Made by a program: the position numbers and the translations under genes
Shown: one piece after another, positions 1-7,747 of the stretch
Numbering within the stretch: position 1 is the stretch's first letter
Layout: every line of letters starts with the position of its first letter
Notes under the pieces: generated by a model
Told to the model about the DNA's origin: nothing
The model's input: only the letters and a program-made list of their open reading frames with translations
The model's database searches: none
Source: WLMZ01 sp037139095
GTDB taxonomy: Bacteria; Actinomycetota; Acidimicrobiia; Acidimicrobiales; Ilumatobacteraceae
Assembly (NCBI GenBank): GCA_037139095.1
Contig: JBAXHD010000027.1
Coordinates: 1 to 36,493, forward strand
DNA length: 36,493 bases
Direction of reading: 5' to 3'

Positions 1-359
1 AGAACAGGTGGCAAATCGCGGGTTGGGCAGTGGCAGCGATTTGCATTGCTGGGACAGGCGGATTCGGCGTCGGCGCATGCGCAGTGGCGGGGATTTCGTT
101 GGCGGGCCTCAAGTCCTACTCAAGCTGGCAACGCAACGGAGGCGCTCGAGGAACATTCTGGCGAGATACGGCGGTCAACTTCGGTACTGCGGCTGTGACG
201 ACCCTTGCAGGGTCAGCTTTTGCAGGAGCAAACGGCATTATGAATGATCTACTTCCACTGTCGAAACTGTCGCCGTGGGTTGAGCGTGGGTTCAACGCGT
301 TGTTTGTCCTACCTACCCAAGGCGCTTGCTCGTCGGTGCCAGCGTGCGCCCGACCATGA
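1..359 (+). CDS. 3' end of a Gly/Ala-rich hydrophobic protein (5' partial)
   Basis: The reading frame enters from the left edge (first whole codon at position 3) with no stop and ends at TGA 357-359, so only the last ~118 residues are visible. The first ~45 are hydrophobic and rich in Gly, Ala and Cys (AGWAVAAICIAGTGGFGVGA, then ACAVAGISLAGL), followed by a Trp/Arg-containing stretch and a second Ala/Gly-rich helix-like stretch near the middle. Such Gly/Ala-rich helical stretches occur in large secreted actinobacterial proteins of the WXG/polymorphic-toxin kind. That is a resemblance only, and no toxin domain is visible. An internal ATG at 30 could make a 109-residue protein, but the frame is open upstream of it. 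The stop overlaps the next gene's ATG (ATGA), so the two are translationally coupled. Confidence 0.5.
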   Translation, partial: NRWQIAGWAVAAICIAGTGGFGVGACAVAGISLAGLKSYSSWQRNGGARGTFWRDTAVNFGTAAVTTLAGSAFAGANGIMNDLLPLSKLSPWVERGFNALFVLPTQGACSSVPACARP

Positions 360-808
360 GAGGACGCCGAATCCTGTCGCCGTTGAAGGTACAGCGTGCG
401 CTCGTCGCGATCATCCCGATTGGCGCAGGGATCTTTCTCATTTTGTCAACGATTTTGATTAGCGTTGGTTCAGTCGAGGGTCGCGTAGTGTTTGGCCTGT
501 TTGGTGCAGGGTTGCTGTTGATTGGTTTGCGCGTCGCCGCAGCGCGCATCGTCGTCCACCCTGCGGGCGTAAGGATGCATGGCGTCTTTAGAAATCGGTT
601 TCTGAGAGCGGGCTCGGTTACCTTGATCGAGTTCCGGCCTTTCAACGGTTCATACCTCTTGCGGCTTGTGACAGATGACGGGGCCGTCTACGTGCCACTG
701 ATACTTTCCGGAAATATCGCTCGGGTTCGCAACCTGGCCGCTCAGATAAGCGATGCCACTGGGGGCCAGCTCGGTCAAATCGGCGGAAGCCCAGGATTCG
801 TTTTGTAA
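356..808 (+). CDS. Small two-helix membrane protein with PH-like C-terminal domain
   Basis: A 150-residue protein starting at ATG 356, inside the upstream stop codon (ATGA overlap). Residues ~14-36 and ~44-62 are strongly hydrophobic and read as two transmembrane helices. The remainder (VVHPAGVRMHG, then FRAGSVTLIEF-like strands, a DDGAVYVPL strand and a final amphipathic helix) has the strand pattern of bacterial PH-like (bPH) domains, which in actinobacteria often follow a two-helix anchor. Its biochemical role is unknown. Coupling to the partial upstream gene suggests a joint function; an immunity or accessory role for a secreted protein is possible but unsupported beyond position. A longer in-frame start at 326 exists, but it would overlap the upstream gene by 34 bp. 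Confidence 0.6.
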   Translation: MRGRRILSPLKVQRALVAIIPIGAGIFLILSTILISVGSVEGRVVFGLFGAGLLLIGLRVAAARIVVHPAGVRMHGVFRNRFLRAGSVTLIEFRPFNGSYLLRLVTDDGAVYVPLILSGNIARVRNLAAQISDATGGQLGQIGGSPGFVL

Positions 809-1220
809 CGCTCTGACTTCGCGAAGGTTCCCGCCCCGCTGAGGAGCGATACGTGCTATCGCCGACGCTGACCCTTGAGGCCCTCTTCCCTGTCGCGTAA
901 CTGTGGGCTTCACCCCGCCCGTCACTTCGGGTTGCGTTGCACCATGCTGCTGAGGCGGCGGAGCATGTGGGCGCTTCGAACTGGTCGTCGATCTCGCTGT
1001 GTCTGATGCTGGCGAAGTCGTTGTTGAGTTCGGCGACGAGTTCCTCGTCTGGGCATATAGGAGCTCTAGGTGTCGCTGCTCGGACACGGAGGAGGATCCG
1101 GTCTATCGACGGGTGGATTTGGGAGATGACGTAAACGGCGTTGACGACACTCGCTCCGAACCGATGCGACGAAGCGGCCTCAACGCTACCCAACCGGACG
1201 TATTGCATGTCGAAACGGCC
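809..1220. other. Long non-coding or degenerate stretch
   Basis: About 410 bp between the PH-like protein and the promoter of the RNA methyltransferase contain no gene I can support. Open frames exist on both strands. The minus-strand frame over roughly 900-1200 reads like protein in places (PDEELVAELNNDFASIRHSE) but runs on antisense to the PH-like gene and matches no family I recognise. It could be a decayed gene. No tRNA, clear terminator or inverted terminal repeat was seen. Confidence 0.4.
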
Positions 1221-1226
1221 TACGAT
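1221..1226 (+). promoter_or_regulatory. Leaderless -10 box TACGAT for RNA methyltransferase
   Basis: TACGAT fits the actinobacterial TANNNT -10 pattern. It is followed by exactly 6 nt (cgagcc) and then ATG 1233, so the transcript would begin at the A of the start codon. No Shine-Dalgarno sequence precedes this ATG. This fixes the start at 1233 rather than at upstream in-frame starts (e.g. 999). Confidence 0.55.
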
Positions 1227-1232
1227 CGAGCC

Positions 1233-2417
1233 ATGGAATCAGGTGAGCTCCATACGTCGCACATGGTGGTCGGAGGCGATGCACTTGCGCGAGACGCCAA
1301 CGGGCGCGTGGTGTTTGTGGCTGGAGCCCTTCCTGAAGAAACGGTTCGTGTGCGATATCGCACGACCAAGAAAGACTTCGCAACAGCCGATGTCATCGAG
1401 GTGATTGCCGCGTCGCCAAGCCGTGTTGAGCCGTCGTGCGAGGCGTGGCAACGCGGATGCGGTGGCTGCGATTGGCAGCACATCGAGCCGCAGGCTCAGC
1501 TTGCGTTCAAAGCCGACATGGTGCGCGAAGCCTTGGCTCGTACCGCCAAAATCGATCAGCCCGTTGTCACCATTGGTGCATCGATTGAGCCGTGGGGGTA
1601 TCGCACCACCGTGCGTCTTGCGGTCGATCCATCGGGGCGCGTTGGGTTCCGGTCGCGGCGCTCGCACGATCTTGTGCTCACTCAGGCGTGTCCGGTGGCG
1701 CATCCGTTGATCAATGAGATGTTGGCGGTTGTTACGGCTACCCGAACCGACGAGATCACGCTGCGGGTTGGCCTCGGTAACGACGAACCTGCTGCGTGGG
1801 GCGACACGGGCGGCGAGATCTTTGGGCTTGGCATGGGCATCACCCACGGCGTGCACGCCATGGTGCACGAGGTTGTTGCGGGGCATCGCTTTCAGGTGTC
1901 TGCTGGCTCGTTCTTCCAGTCGTCGCCAGCGGCTGCCGAACTGTTGGTTCAGTCCGTCGCTCGGGCGTGTGCCGATATCGATCTGCGCAAGGCCACCGTC
2001 ATCGATGCCTACGGCGGAGTCGGACTCTTCGCCGCCACGGTGGCTGGCGCTGCTGGCCGAGTGGTGTTGGTTGAGGCATCGCCCAGTGCCTGTGCCGATG
2101 CTCGCCACAATCTGGCCGTGCAGCGAGCCGATGGTCGCGCCGAGGTCGTTGAGCGTCGACTCGAAGATTGGGAGCCGGTCGATGCCCAAGTAGTGATCGC
2201 TGATCCGGCGCGTAGCGGCCTCGACAAAGTTGCAGTGGCAGTGCTTGCCGACACGGGTGCCGATCGTTTCGTATTGGTCAGTTGCGATGCCGGGTCATTG
2301 GCCCGAGATACGCGATTGCTGCGCGACGCGGGCTATGCCCACCGCGGTACCGAGGTGTTCGATGTGTTTCCAAACACGTCGCACATCGAGGCGGTTACTC
2401 GCTTCGACCGCGTGTAA
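1233..2417 (+). CDS. SAM-dependent RNA (uracil-C5) methyltransferase, TrmA/RlmD family
   Basis: A 394-residue enzyme that methylates C5 of a uridine in rRNA or tRNA using S-adenosylmethionine. Residues ~1-58 look like the TRAM RNA-binding domain (VVGGDALAR, then VFVAGALPEETV). Cys69, Cys76, Cys79 (CEAWQRGCGGCDWQ) and Cys153 form the expected four-cysteine [4Fe-4S] site of RlmD-type enzymes. The SAM site is VIDAYGGVGLF (~257-266) and the IADPARSGLD motif is at ~322-331. The catalytic cysteine is Cys351 in LVSCDAGSLARD, and the usual HIEAVTRF ending is present. Length is slightly short for RlmD (~430-450) but complete. RlmD versus another RNA substrate cannot be decided. The gene stands alone, with a convergent SnoaL-like gene 11 bp downstream. 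Confidence 0.88.
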   Translation: MESGELHTSHMVVGGDALARDANGRVVFVAGALPEETVRVRYRTTKKDFATADVIEVIAASPSRVEPSCEAWQRGCGGCDWQHIEPQAQLAFKADMVREALARTAKIDQPVVTIGASIEPWGYRTTVRLAVDPSGRVGFRSRRSHDLVLTQACPVAHPLINEMLAVVTATRTDEITLRVGLGNDEPAAWGDTGGEIFGLGMGITHGVHAMVHEVVAGHRFQVSAGSFFQSSPAAAELLVQSVARACADIDLRKATVIDAYGGVGLFAATVAGAAGRVVLVEASPSACADARHNLAVQRADGRAEVVERRLEDWEPVDAQVVIADPARSGLDKVAVAVLADTGADRFVLVSCDAGSLARDTRLLRDAGYAHRGTEVFDVFPNTSHIEAVTRFDRV

Positions 2418-2428
2418 GCAACAACGCG

Positions 2429-2803
2429 TTAGCGCATTGCGGCGGCCACTTGGGCCGTGTCGAGGTATTCCTCGAGACGCGTGATTCGCCCGTTTGCCAC
2501 GAAGACACGAAGTGCTGCAGGCAGATCGAGTTCGCCATTCTTGGCGGTGCCGCGCAGCACATGTTGTTGGTAGAAGCCGTCGTCGACAATGGTGCGGCGC
2601 ACTTCTTCGTAGCGCATGTTGGTGAGTGAGCGGTGCAAACTCAGCAAGGTTTTGATGTTGTCGGCACGGGTTTGATTGACCTTGTCGAAGTTGTGCCAGA
2701 TGGTGGCGTCGTCGGCATAGATGGCTTCGACAGTGGCGACATCGCACGTTGCGACAGCGTTCACGAATCGGTCGGCTAGGTCGTTGATTTCGTCGTGGGT
2801 CAT
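2429..2803 (-). CDS. SnoaL/NTF2-like protein
   Basis: A 124-residue single-domain protein of the SnoaL-like/NTF2 superfamily, a cone-shaped fold used for small-molecule isomerases, hydrolases and binding proteins. The N-terminal helix pair (DLADRFVNAVATCDVATVEA), the IYADDATIWHNFD segment and the closing strand pattern with ITRLEEYLDTAQV are typical. The catalytic identity is not recognisable. The start ATG at 2803 is supported by a Shine-Dalgarno GAGGAA (complement of 2810-2815), 6 nt upstream. It is divergent from psuG, with a 9-bp tandem repeat between the two genes. The gene sits apart from the steroid genes and a link to them is not shown. Confidence 0.7.
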   Translation of the reverse strand: MTHDEINDLADRFVNAVATCDVATVEAIYADDATIWHNFDKVNQTRADNIKTLLSLHRSLTNMRYEEVRRTIVDDGFYQQHVLRGTAKNGELDLPAALRVFVANGRITRLEEYLDTAQVAAAMR

Positions 2804-2840
2804 GATGTGTTCCTCGTGGGCTCGTTTGCTCGTGCGCGGT

Positions 2841-2876
2841 GCGCGTGGTGCGCGTGGTGCGCGTGGTGCGCGTGGT
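2841..2876. repeat. Four exact tandem copies of a 9-bp unit (GCGCGTGGT)
   Basis: GCGCGTGGT is repeated four times head-to-tail without error, with imperfect partial copies on both sides (roughly 2832-2880). It lies in the divergent intergenic region between the SnoaL-like gene and psuG. Copy number of such a repeat could vary by slippage and alter spacing between the two promoters; that is inference. Confidence 0.85.
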
Positions 2877-2897
2877 GCGGCATTGAAGTCTTAGCGC

Positions 2898-3836
2898 ATG
2901 GCAGTCCGCAAGTGGCACACTTGCGGCGTGCTCAAACCTGTTCTGTCGCTCGAAGTTGCTGCCGCCGTAGCCGATGGCTTGCCCGTGGTAGCGCTGGAGT
3001 CGACCATCTTTTCGAATCTCGGATTGCCGTCGCCGTTTAATGCCGACGCGCTGCAGCGTTGTCTCGCGGCCGTTCGGGCTGGTGGAGCCGTGCCAGCGGT
3101 AACCGCAGTGCTCGATGGCATCGCACGGGTAGGTCTCGACGAGACCGAGCATCATCGGGTGTTGGGTGCGGGGCGCAAAGTTGCCGAACGAGATCTCGCA
3201 GTAGCCATTGGCCAAGCGTGGGAGTTCGGAGCCACAACCGTGTCTGCTTCGGTTGCGTTAGCGGCGGCGGCAGGCGTGCATGTCTTTGCTACCGGTGGCA
3301 TCGGGGGAGTGCATCGCGGCGCCGAGATCACCGGCGATATCTCTGCCGACCTCGATGCGCTGGCGCACCAGCCGGTGATCACGGTGTGTGCCGGGGCCAA
3401 GGCGTTTCTTGATCTACCGCGCACCCTTGAGTATCTCGAGACCGTTGGCGTGCCGGTGCTTGGGTGGCAGCACGATTGGTTCCCCGCGTTCTACACGCGT
3501 AGCTCTGGGTTGAAGTTGGCTCATCGCGTGGAGTCGGGCAACGAAGTGGCAGCCATCTTCGCTGCGCGTAGTCGCGTGAACAGTGGCATGTTGCTCACGG
3601 TTCCCATCCCGCACAACGAGGAACTCGATACCGACATGCTCGACGCGGTGCTTGCCGAAGCACTCACCGATTGCGACAAAGCGCGCGTCACGGGTGCTGC
3701 CATTACCCCGTTTGTGTTGGGTCGCATCGCCGAGGCAACTGCCGGACGAAGCATTCCGGCGAACCTTGCGTTGGCCGAGAACAATGCAGCCGTAGCAGCC
3801 CAGGTTGCGTGCGCTATTTCGAAAGCTGTGCAGTAA
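2898..3836 (+). CDS. psuG: Pseudouridine-5'-phosphate glycosidase
   Basis: Up to 312 residues. PsuG cleaves (reversibly) the C-C glycosidic bond of pseudouridine 5'-phosphate to ribose 5-phosphate and uracil in pseudouridine breakdown. Family hallmarks are seen in order: VVALESTI with Glu34, GRKVAERDLA with Lys94, TGGIGGVHRGAE, VCAGAKAFLD with Lys168, and VPVLGW...DWFPAFY. The Glu and two Lys match the catalytic positions known in the E. coli enzyme (Glu31, Lys93, Lys166). The start is uncertain: ATG 2898 gives 312 aa; GTG 2928 gives 302 aa, still retains every motif, and would place the 2906-2926 palindrome upstream. No PsuK kinase is adjacent. The 3' end overlaps the convergent oxidoreductase by 23 bp. 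Confidence 0.92.
   Translation: MAVRKWHTCGVLKPVLSLEVAAAVADGLPVVALESTIFSNLGLPSPFNADALQRCLAAVRAGGAVPAVTAVLDGIARVGLDETEHHRVLGAGRKVAERDLAVAIGQAWEFGATTVSASVALAAAAGVHVFATGGIGGVHRGAEITGDISADLDALAHQPVITVCAGAKAFLDLPRTLEYLETVGVPVLGWQHDWFPAFYTRSSGLKLAHRVESGNEVAAIFAARSRVNSGMLLTVPIPHNEELDTDMLDAVLAEALTDCDKARVTGAAITPFVLGRIAEATAGRSIPANLALAENNAAVAAQVACAISKAVQ
2906..2926. promoter_or_regulatory. Palindrome at the 5' end of psuG, possible operator
   Basis: Perfect 8-bp inverted repeat, CCGCAAGT (2906-2913) and ACTTGCGG (2919-2926), separated by 5 bp. It lies inside codons 3-10 if psuG starts at ATG 2898, but directly upstream of an alternative GTG start at 2928. In the second case it would cover a CACACT -10-like box (2916-2921) placed 6 nt before that GTG, the usual place for a repressor site. 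Confidence 0.45.
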
Positions 3837-4398
3837 CCCGACGCAAGAACTCGTTGCGCTGCTCGAGGGTGGAGCGATCAATGTTGTAGAGCGCTATCCA
3901 GCGTGTGCGACAACGAGGCGAGCACAGCACTCGCAGACTGCGCAGTGCAGTTCGCTTGCCGCCTTCGCCTTCGAGGGCGTTAATCCATTTCGATGAACCG
4001 TGCGTGGTGACCACGTGCAGGCGGCGGATGTTGTGCAGCAGTGGCCGCAGCCGATTGCCGTCGGCGGGCAGTTGCCACGCCACGCCATTGACCCAGACGC
4101 GGTCGATCCAGCCCTTGAGCATGGCTGGCTGACCTGCCCACCATGTGGGGTAGACGAGCACCAGCGACTCGCACCAGCGCAGGTTTGCGGCGTGGCTGGC
4201 GATGTCGGGTTTGGTTGATGGATCGTCGAGATGATGCTCGTGGTCGTGGGCCGAGAACGCGGGGTTAAAGCCTTCGGCGTAGAGGTCGGTGACACGAACG
4301 TCGTGGCCGGCGGCGTGCAGAGCCGCGACCGAGGTGTCGAGCACGGCGGCTGCGAACGAGTTGGGAGATGGGTGACAGAAGATCACGAGTGTTTTCAC
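3814..4398 (-). CDS. NAD(P)H-dependent flavodoxin-fold oxidoreductase (second of tandem pair)
   Basis: A 194-residue protein of the flavodoxin_2 family (NQO1/MdaB/KefF type), FMN- or FAD-dependent NAD(P)H:quinone reductases. The N-terminal strand and flavin-binding loop (LVIFCHPSPNSF), the DLYAEGFNPA segment and the VYPTWWAGQPAMLKGWIDRV motif are diagnostic. GTG 4398 is chosen as start because it overlaps the stop of the upstream paralogue (GTGA). An ATG-started frame further upstream would run through the paralogue. It is closely related to its neighbour, so a duplication is likely. The tail overlaps the convergent psuG by 23 bp. Confidence 0.8.
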   Translation of the reverse strand: MKTLVIFCHPSPNSFAAAVLDTSVAALHAAGHDVRVTDLYAEGFNPAFSAHDHEHHLDDPSTKPDIASHAANLRWCESLVLVYPTWWAGQPAMLKGWIDRVWVNGVAWQLPADGNRLRPLLHNIRRLHVVTTHGSSKWINALEGEGGKRTALRSLRVLCSPRCRTRWIALYNIDRSTLEQRNEFLRRVTAQLSK

Positions 4399-4982
4399 AG
4401 CGACGCCATCCGTGATTCGACCCTGGCGAGAAAGTCTGCGCGCTGCTCGGCGGTTGATGTGTCGATTGCATAGAACGGCAGCCACGTGCTTCGTAGGCGA
4501 AGCCCGGTTTGCAGTCGTAACGCACGCATCAGAGTTCGCCGGCCGTTGTCGTTGACTGCTTTCACGTATGCGCGCGGCGACCCGTAGGTGCTGATGCCCA
4601 CTATGCGGCGCACGTGGGTGAGTCCGGGGCGCACGCGATGATTCTTGTTGAACACAAAACCGACGCCAGGCACCATCGTCTTTTCGAGCCAACCTTTGAG
4701 CATCGCTGGCAAACCGCTCCACCACGTTGGGTAGACAAAGACCAATATCTGAGCGGCGCGAAGTGCAGCGGCTGACTGGGCCACGAGTGGGTCAAGTATG
4801 GGCTCATCGCTGTGGTACGCAACGATCTCGGCGTTGGTCATCGCCGGCTGAAAACCCATCGCATAGAGATCGAAGAATGTGACCTCGTGGCCCGCGCGCT
4901 CGAGCCCGCGCACCGCTGCATCGCAAGCGGCACGGGTAAAGCTCTGCTCTCGAGGATGAGTCAGGACAACTACGGCGCGCAT
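4395..4982 (-). CDS. NAD(P)H-dependent flavodoxin-fold oxidoreductase (first of tandem pair)
   Basis: A 195-residue protein of the same flavodoxin_2/NQO family as the gene after it. It has the flavin loop VVLTHPREQSF, DLYAMGFQPAM, and VYPTWWSGLPAMLKGWLEK. These enzymes reduce quinones or other small electrophiles with NAD(P)H as two-electron donors in the cytoplasm. Its TGA stop overlaps the next gene's GTG, so the two are one operon. The start ATG 4982 has no clear Shine-Dalgarno sequence; a TAGCGT box lies 9 nt upstream. It is divergent from the carboxyltransferase gene, with 93 bp between them. The actual substrate is unknown. Confidence 0.8.
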   Translation of the reverse strand: MRAVVVLTHPREQSFTRAACDAAVRGLERAGHEVTFFDLYAMGFQPAMTNAEIVAYHSDEPILDPLVAQSAAALRAAQILVFVYPTWWSGLPAMLKGWLEKTMVPGVGFVFNKNHRVRPGLTHVRRIVGISTYGSPRAYVKAVNDNGRRTLMRALRLQTGLRLRSTWLPFYAIDTSTAEQRADFLARVESRMASL

Positions 4983-5075
4983 GTACTGACGACGCTAGCC
5001 CGTAACCGTTGATGCTCGAGCGGTACGATCGGCGAGCGAGTTCTGGCTGAGGGTCGGCGTACTTGGGGAGCAGTT

Positions 5076-6584
5076 GTGAGTGATCAACGCGAAGCCGGCG
5101 AGAACGGTTGGGATGCAGCGCTCTCGCGGTTCGATGCACGCCGTTTGGCCGCTCATGCATCGGGTGGTCCCGAGCGGATCGAGCGTCATCATGCAAAGGG
5201 AGCGCTCACCGCGATCGAGCGCGTGCTCACGCTGTTGGACCCCGGCACGTTTCGTGAGATCGGCACCTTTGCCGGCGCTGGCGTAGACGCACCTCGTGAT
5301 GCATTTGTGGCGGGGCACGGTCTGATCCACTCGCGCCCGGTGCTGGTGGGCGCCGAGGATGCCACGGTGCAGGGCGGGTCGATTGGTTCGGCTGGCATGT
5401 CGAAGCGGGCGCGGCTCGCCGTATTGGCGGCTCAAGAACGCGTGCCCTTGGTGATGCTGCTCGACGGCGCTGGGCATCGGGTGAGCTCAACCCCCGAGCG
5501 ATTGCGGCCCGCGCCAACCGACCTCTCGTTGCTCGCCGATCTCATTGGTGTGGCACCGACGATCGCTGTGGTGCACGGAGCATCGGCAGGTCATGGGGCG
5601 CTCACCGCGCCGCTATGCGATCTGGTGATCATGGTGCATGGGCAGGGACAGTTGTTTGTTGCTGGTCCTCCATTGGTAGCTGCAGCCACCGGTGAGCAAA
5701 TCGACAAAGAGTCGCTCGGCGGCAGCGCCGTGCATCTCGCCTCGGGCGTTGCCCACCTAGGGGCCGACAGCGACCAAGAAGCGCTCGCGCTTGTGCGCCA
5801 AGCGTTGTCGTTTCTGCCAGCCAATGCCGGCGCAGCAGTTGCGCCGTCTCGCGACGAGCCGTTGACCACACTCATCCCCGCCAATCAGCGCGTGCCGTAT
5901 GACATGGAGGGCGTGCTCGAGGCGATTTTCGATGGCGGCTCTACGTTTGTGATGCAGGACCGATTTGGCGCCTCACTGATAACCGCCTTCGCTCGTCTCA
6001 ACGGTGTTGCTGTTGCCGTCGTTGCGAACCAACCCATGGTGCGCGGTGGCGCACTCGACGCCGATGCCGCGTCGAAAGCGGCTCGGTTCATCGATCTTGC
6101 TTCGGCGCACGGACTTCCTCTGGTGTTGCTCGCCGACAATCCCGGCGTGATCCCTGGCGCCGCATCTGAACGCTCGGGTGCGTTGCGTGCAGCAGCGCGC
6201 ATGTACGTGGCTCAGCACCGCCATCCGGGTCCGAAGCTTCACGTCACGCTGCGCAAGGCGTATGGCTTTGGCAGTTCGATGATGGGTCAGAACCCCTACG
6301 ACGGACAGACGGTCACGTTGGCGTTGCCTGATGCCACCGTTGGGGCCATGCCTGCGCGTGGTGGTGCTGATGCGATCGCCGCCGATGATCCAACCCGTCA
6401 GCGCCTGGCCGACCTCGAGCAGGGTGGCCCATGGCGGCAGGCCGACACGATGAGCTACGACGAAGTGGTGCTGCCCGACGACCTTCGTCAGGCGTTGATC
6501 GATTCGCTGCGCCTCGGCTCAGCTCGTTCGACTCACAAGCGCGGTGGGCGCGGCGCACGGCCCCGTCCGAATCTGCGCCCATGA
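5076..6584 (+). CDS. Acyl-CoA carboxylase beta subunit-like carboxyltransferase
   Basis: A 502-residue protein with the two crotonase-fold halves of biotin-dependent acyl-CoA carboxyltransferases (propionyl/acetyl-CoA carboxylase beta). The N-terminal half shows KGALTAIERVLTLLDPGTF, DGAGHRVSS and a HGASAGHGALTAPLCD oxyanion region. The C-terminal half shows ANQPMVRGGALDADAASKAA, LADNPGVIPGAASE and LRKAYGFGSSMMG. The last ~30 residues are basic and Arg/Gly/Pro-rich. Several C-domain positions differ from canonical PCCB (e.g. GFGSSMMG for the usual AYGGAYxxM), so it may act on an unusual substrate. GTG 5076 is supported by GGGGAG at 5065-5070. No biotin carboxylase or carrier gene is nearby. 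The stop overlaps the following MFS gene (ATGA). Confidence 0.78.
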   Translation: MSDQREAGENGWDAALSRFDARRLAAHASGGPERIERHHAKGALTAIERVLTLLDPGTFREIGTFAGAGVDAPRDAFVAGHGLIHSRPVLVGAEDATVQGGSIGSAGMSKRARLAVLAAQERVPLVMLLDGAGHRVSSTPERLRPAPTDLSLLADLIGVAPTIAVVHGASAGHGALTAPLCDLVIMVHGQGQLFVAGPPLVAAATGEQIDKESLGGSAVHLASGVAHLGADSDQEALALVRQALSFLPANAGAAVAPSRDEPLTTLIPANQRVPYDMEGVLEAIFDGGSTFVMQDRFGASLITAFARLNGVAVAVVANQPMVRGGALDADAASKAARFIDLASAHGLPLVLLADNPGVIPGAASERSGALRAAARMYVAQHRHPGPKLHVTLRKAYGFGSSMMGQNPYDGQTVTLALPDATVGAMPARGGADAIAADDPTRQRLADLEQGGPWRQADTMSYDEVVLPDDLRQALIDSLRLGSARSTHKRGGRGARPRPNLRP

Positions 6585-7747
6585 TCTCAGCAAAGCGGCC
6601 CTCCGCTGGGTGGGTGTATCTCGCGGTATTCATCGCGATCGGACTGTCGCTGAGCATGCTCGGCCCTTCGCTCACGTACCTGCGCGAACGGGCGCACGTG
6701 AGCAAGGGTGAGATCGGGGTGCTGTTCGTTGCGCAGGCGATTGGGTATCTCAGCGGCTCACTGCTGAGCGGTCGAATCTACGACCGTGGCCTTGGTCATC
6801 GCGCTCTGGCCACTGCACTCTTCGGACTTGTAGGCGCCGTGGCGCTCATCCCGCAGTTCACATCGGTGGCGGCCCTCGCTGTGCCGTTTGCATTGATCGG
6901 TGTTGTCGTGGGCATCGCCGATGTGGGTTGCAACACGCTTGTGGTGTGGTATTCCCGTGGCTCGGGATCATCACGCTTATTGAACGCGCTGCATCTGTTC
7001 TTTGGTATTGGTGCCCTAGCGAGTCCGCTCGTGGTCGATCGGTCGCTGGTGCTCAGTCATGGCCTCTCGCTCTTCGCAGTTGTCTTGTGCGGCTACACAG
7101 CGGTTGTCGCGCTCATCGTGCTGCTGCATCAGGAGCCCACGCCGTTTGCCATTGGAAACGGGCCAGCGGCAGTTGAAACGCCGACCCCGGCTCGTGTGCT
7201 CGCAGTCATCAGCGTGTTCTTCTTTCTGTATGTGGGCGTCGAGTTTGGATTCAGCGGTTGGCTGAAGACATACGCCGAAGGTATTCATCTGCCCGGTGCC
7301 AGCGCGCCAACGCTGTTGAACACAGCGTTTTGGGTGTCGTTCACGCTTGGTCGACTGCTCGCTGTCGTGCTGGCTGCGCGGGTGCGCTCGGGCGCAATGC
7401 TGGCTGCTTCGTGCACGATCGCTATTGGATTGGTCGCAGTGATGGTCGTGGCCGATGGCAATGCCATGTGGGTCTGGATCACGACGGTGCTCATCGGATT
7501 CGCGATTGCTCCGCAGTTCGCCACGATGATCGCCTACGCCGAAGAGCACATCGCTTTGTCGGGTCGCTCAACGAGTTGGTTCGTGAGCGGTGCTGGTATT
7601 GGCAGCCTGGTGTTGCCGTTCGTGATTGGGCAGATGCTTGATCGGTCGGGAAGCTCGGCAATGCCCATGGCTGTGTTTGTTACTGCGATCATCACCGCTG
7701 CATGGCTGCTTGTGGTGCGGCGCGAACTGACCGTGGCTACGCGCTAA
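6581..7747 (+). CDS. MFS transporter
   Basis: A 388-residue integral membrane protein with about 12 hydrophobic helices in two six-helix halves. The motif-A-like loop GRIYDRGLGHR lies between helices 2 and 3, and a central hydrophilic loop runs around residues ~188-205. The helix pattern and NALHLFFGIGALASPL resemble the fucose permease/FHS-like branch of the major facilitator superfamily. Substrate and direction cannot be read from sequence. It starts at ATG 6581 overlapping the carboxyltransferase stop, so the two genes form a coupled pair. The 3' end overlaps the convergent SDR by 11 bp. Confidence 0.8.
   Translation: MISAKRPSAGWVYLAVFIAIGLSLSMLGPSLTYLRERAHVSKGEIGVLFVAQAIGYLSGSLLSGRIYDRGLGHRALATALFGLVGAVALIPQFTSVAALAVPFALIGVVVGIADVGCNTLVVWYSRGSGSSRLLNALHLFFGIGALASPLVVDRSLVLSHGLSLFAVVLCGYTAVVALIVLLHQEPTPFAIGNGPAAVETPTPARVLAVISVFFFLYVGVEFGFSGWLKTYAEGIHLPGASAPTLLNTAFWVSFTLGRLLAVVLAARVRSGAMLAASCTIAIGLVAVMVVADGNAMWVWITTVLIGFAIAPQFATMIAYAEEHIALSGRSTSWFVSGAGIGSLVLPFVIGQMLDRSGSSAMPMAVFVTAIITAAWLLVVRRELTVATR

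Noticed and set aside
1239..2189. A 316-codon minus-strand frame opposite the RNA methyltransferase
   Set aside because: The plus strand carries the full set of family motifs; the antisense product resembles nothing.
2841..2876. Tandem repeat considered as a CRISPR array
   Set aside because: Units are 9 bp with no spacers between them, and there are no cas genes.
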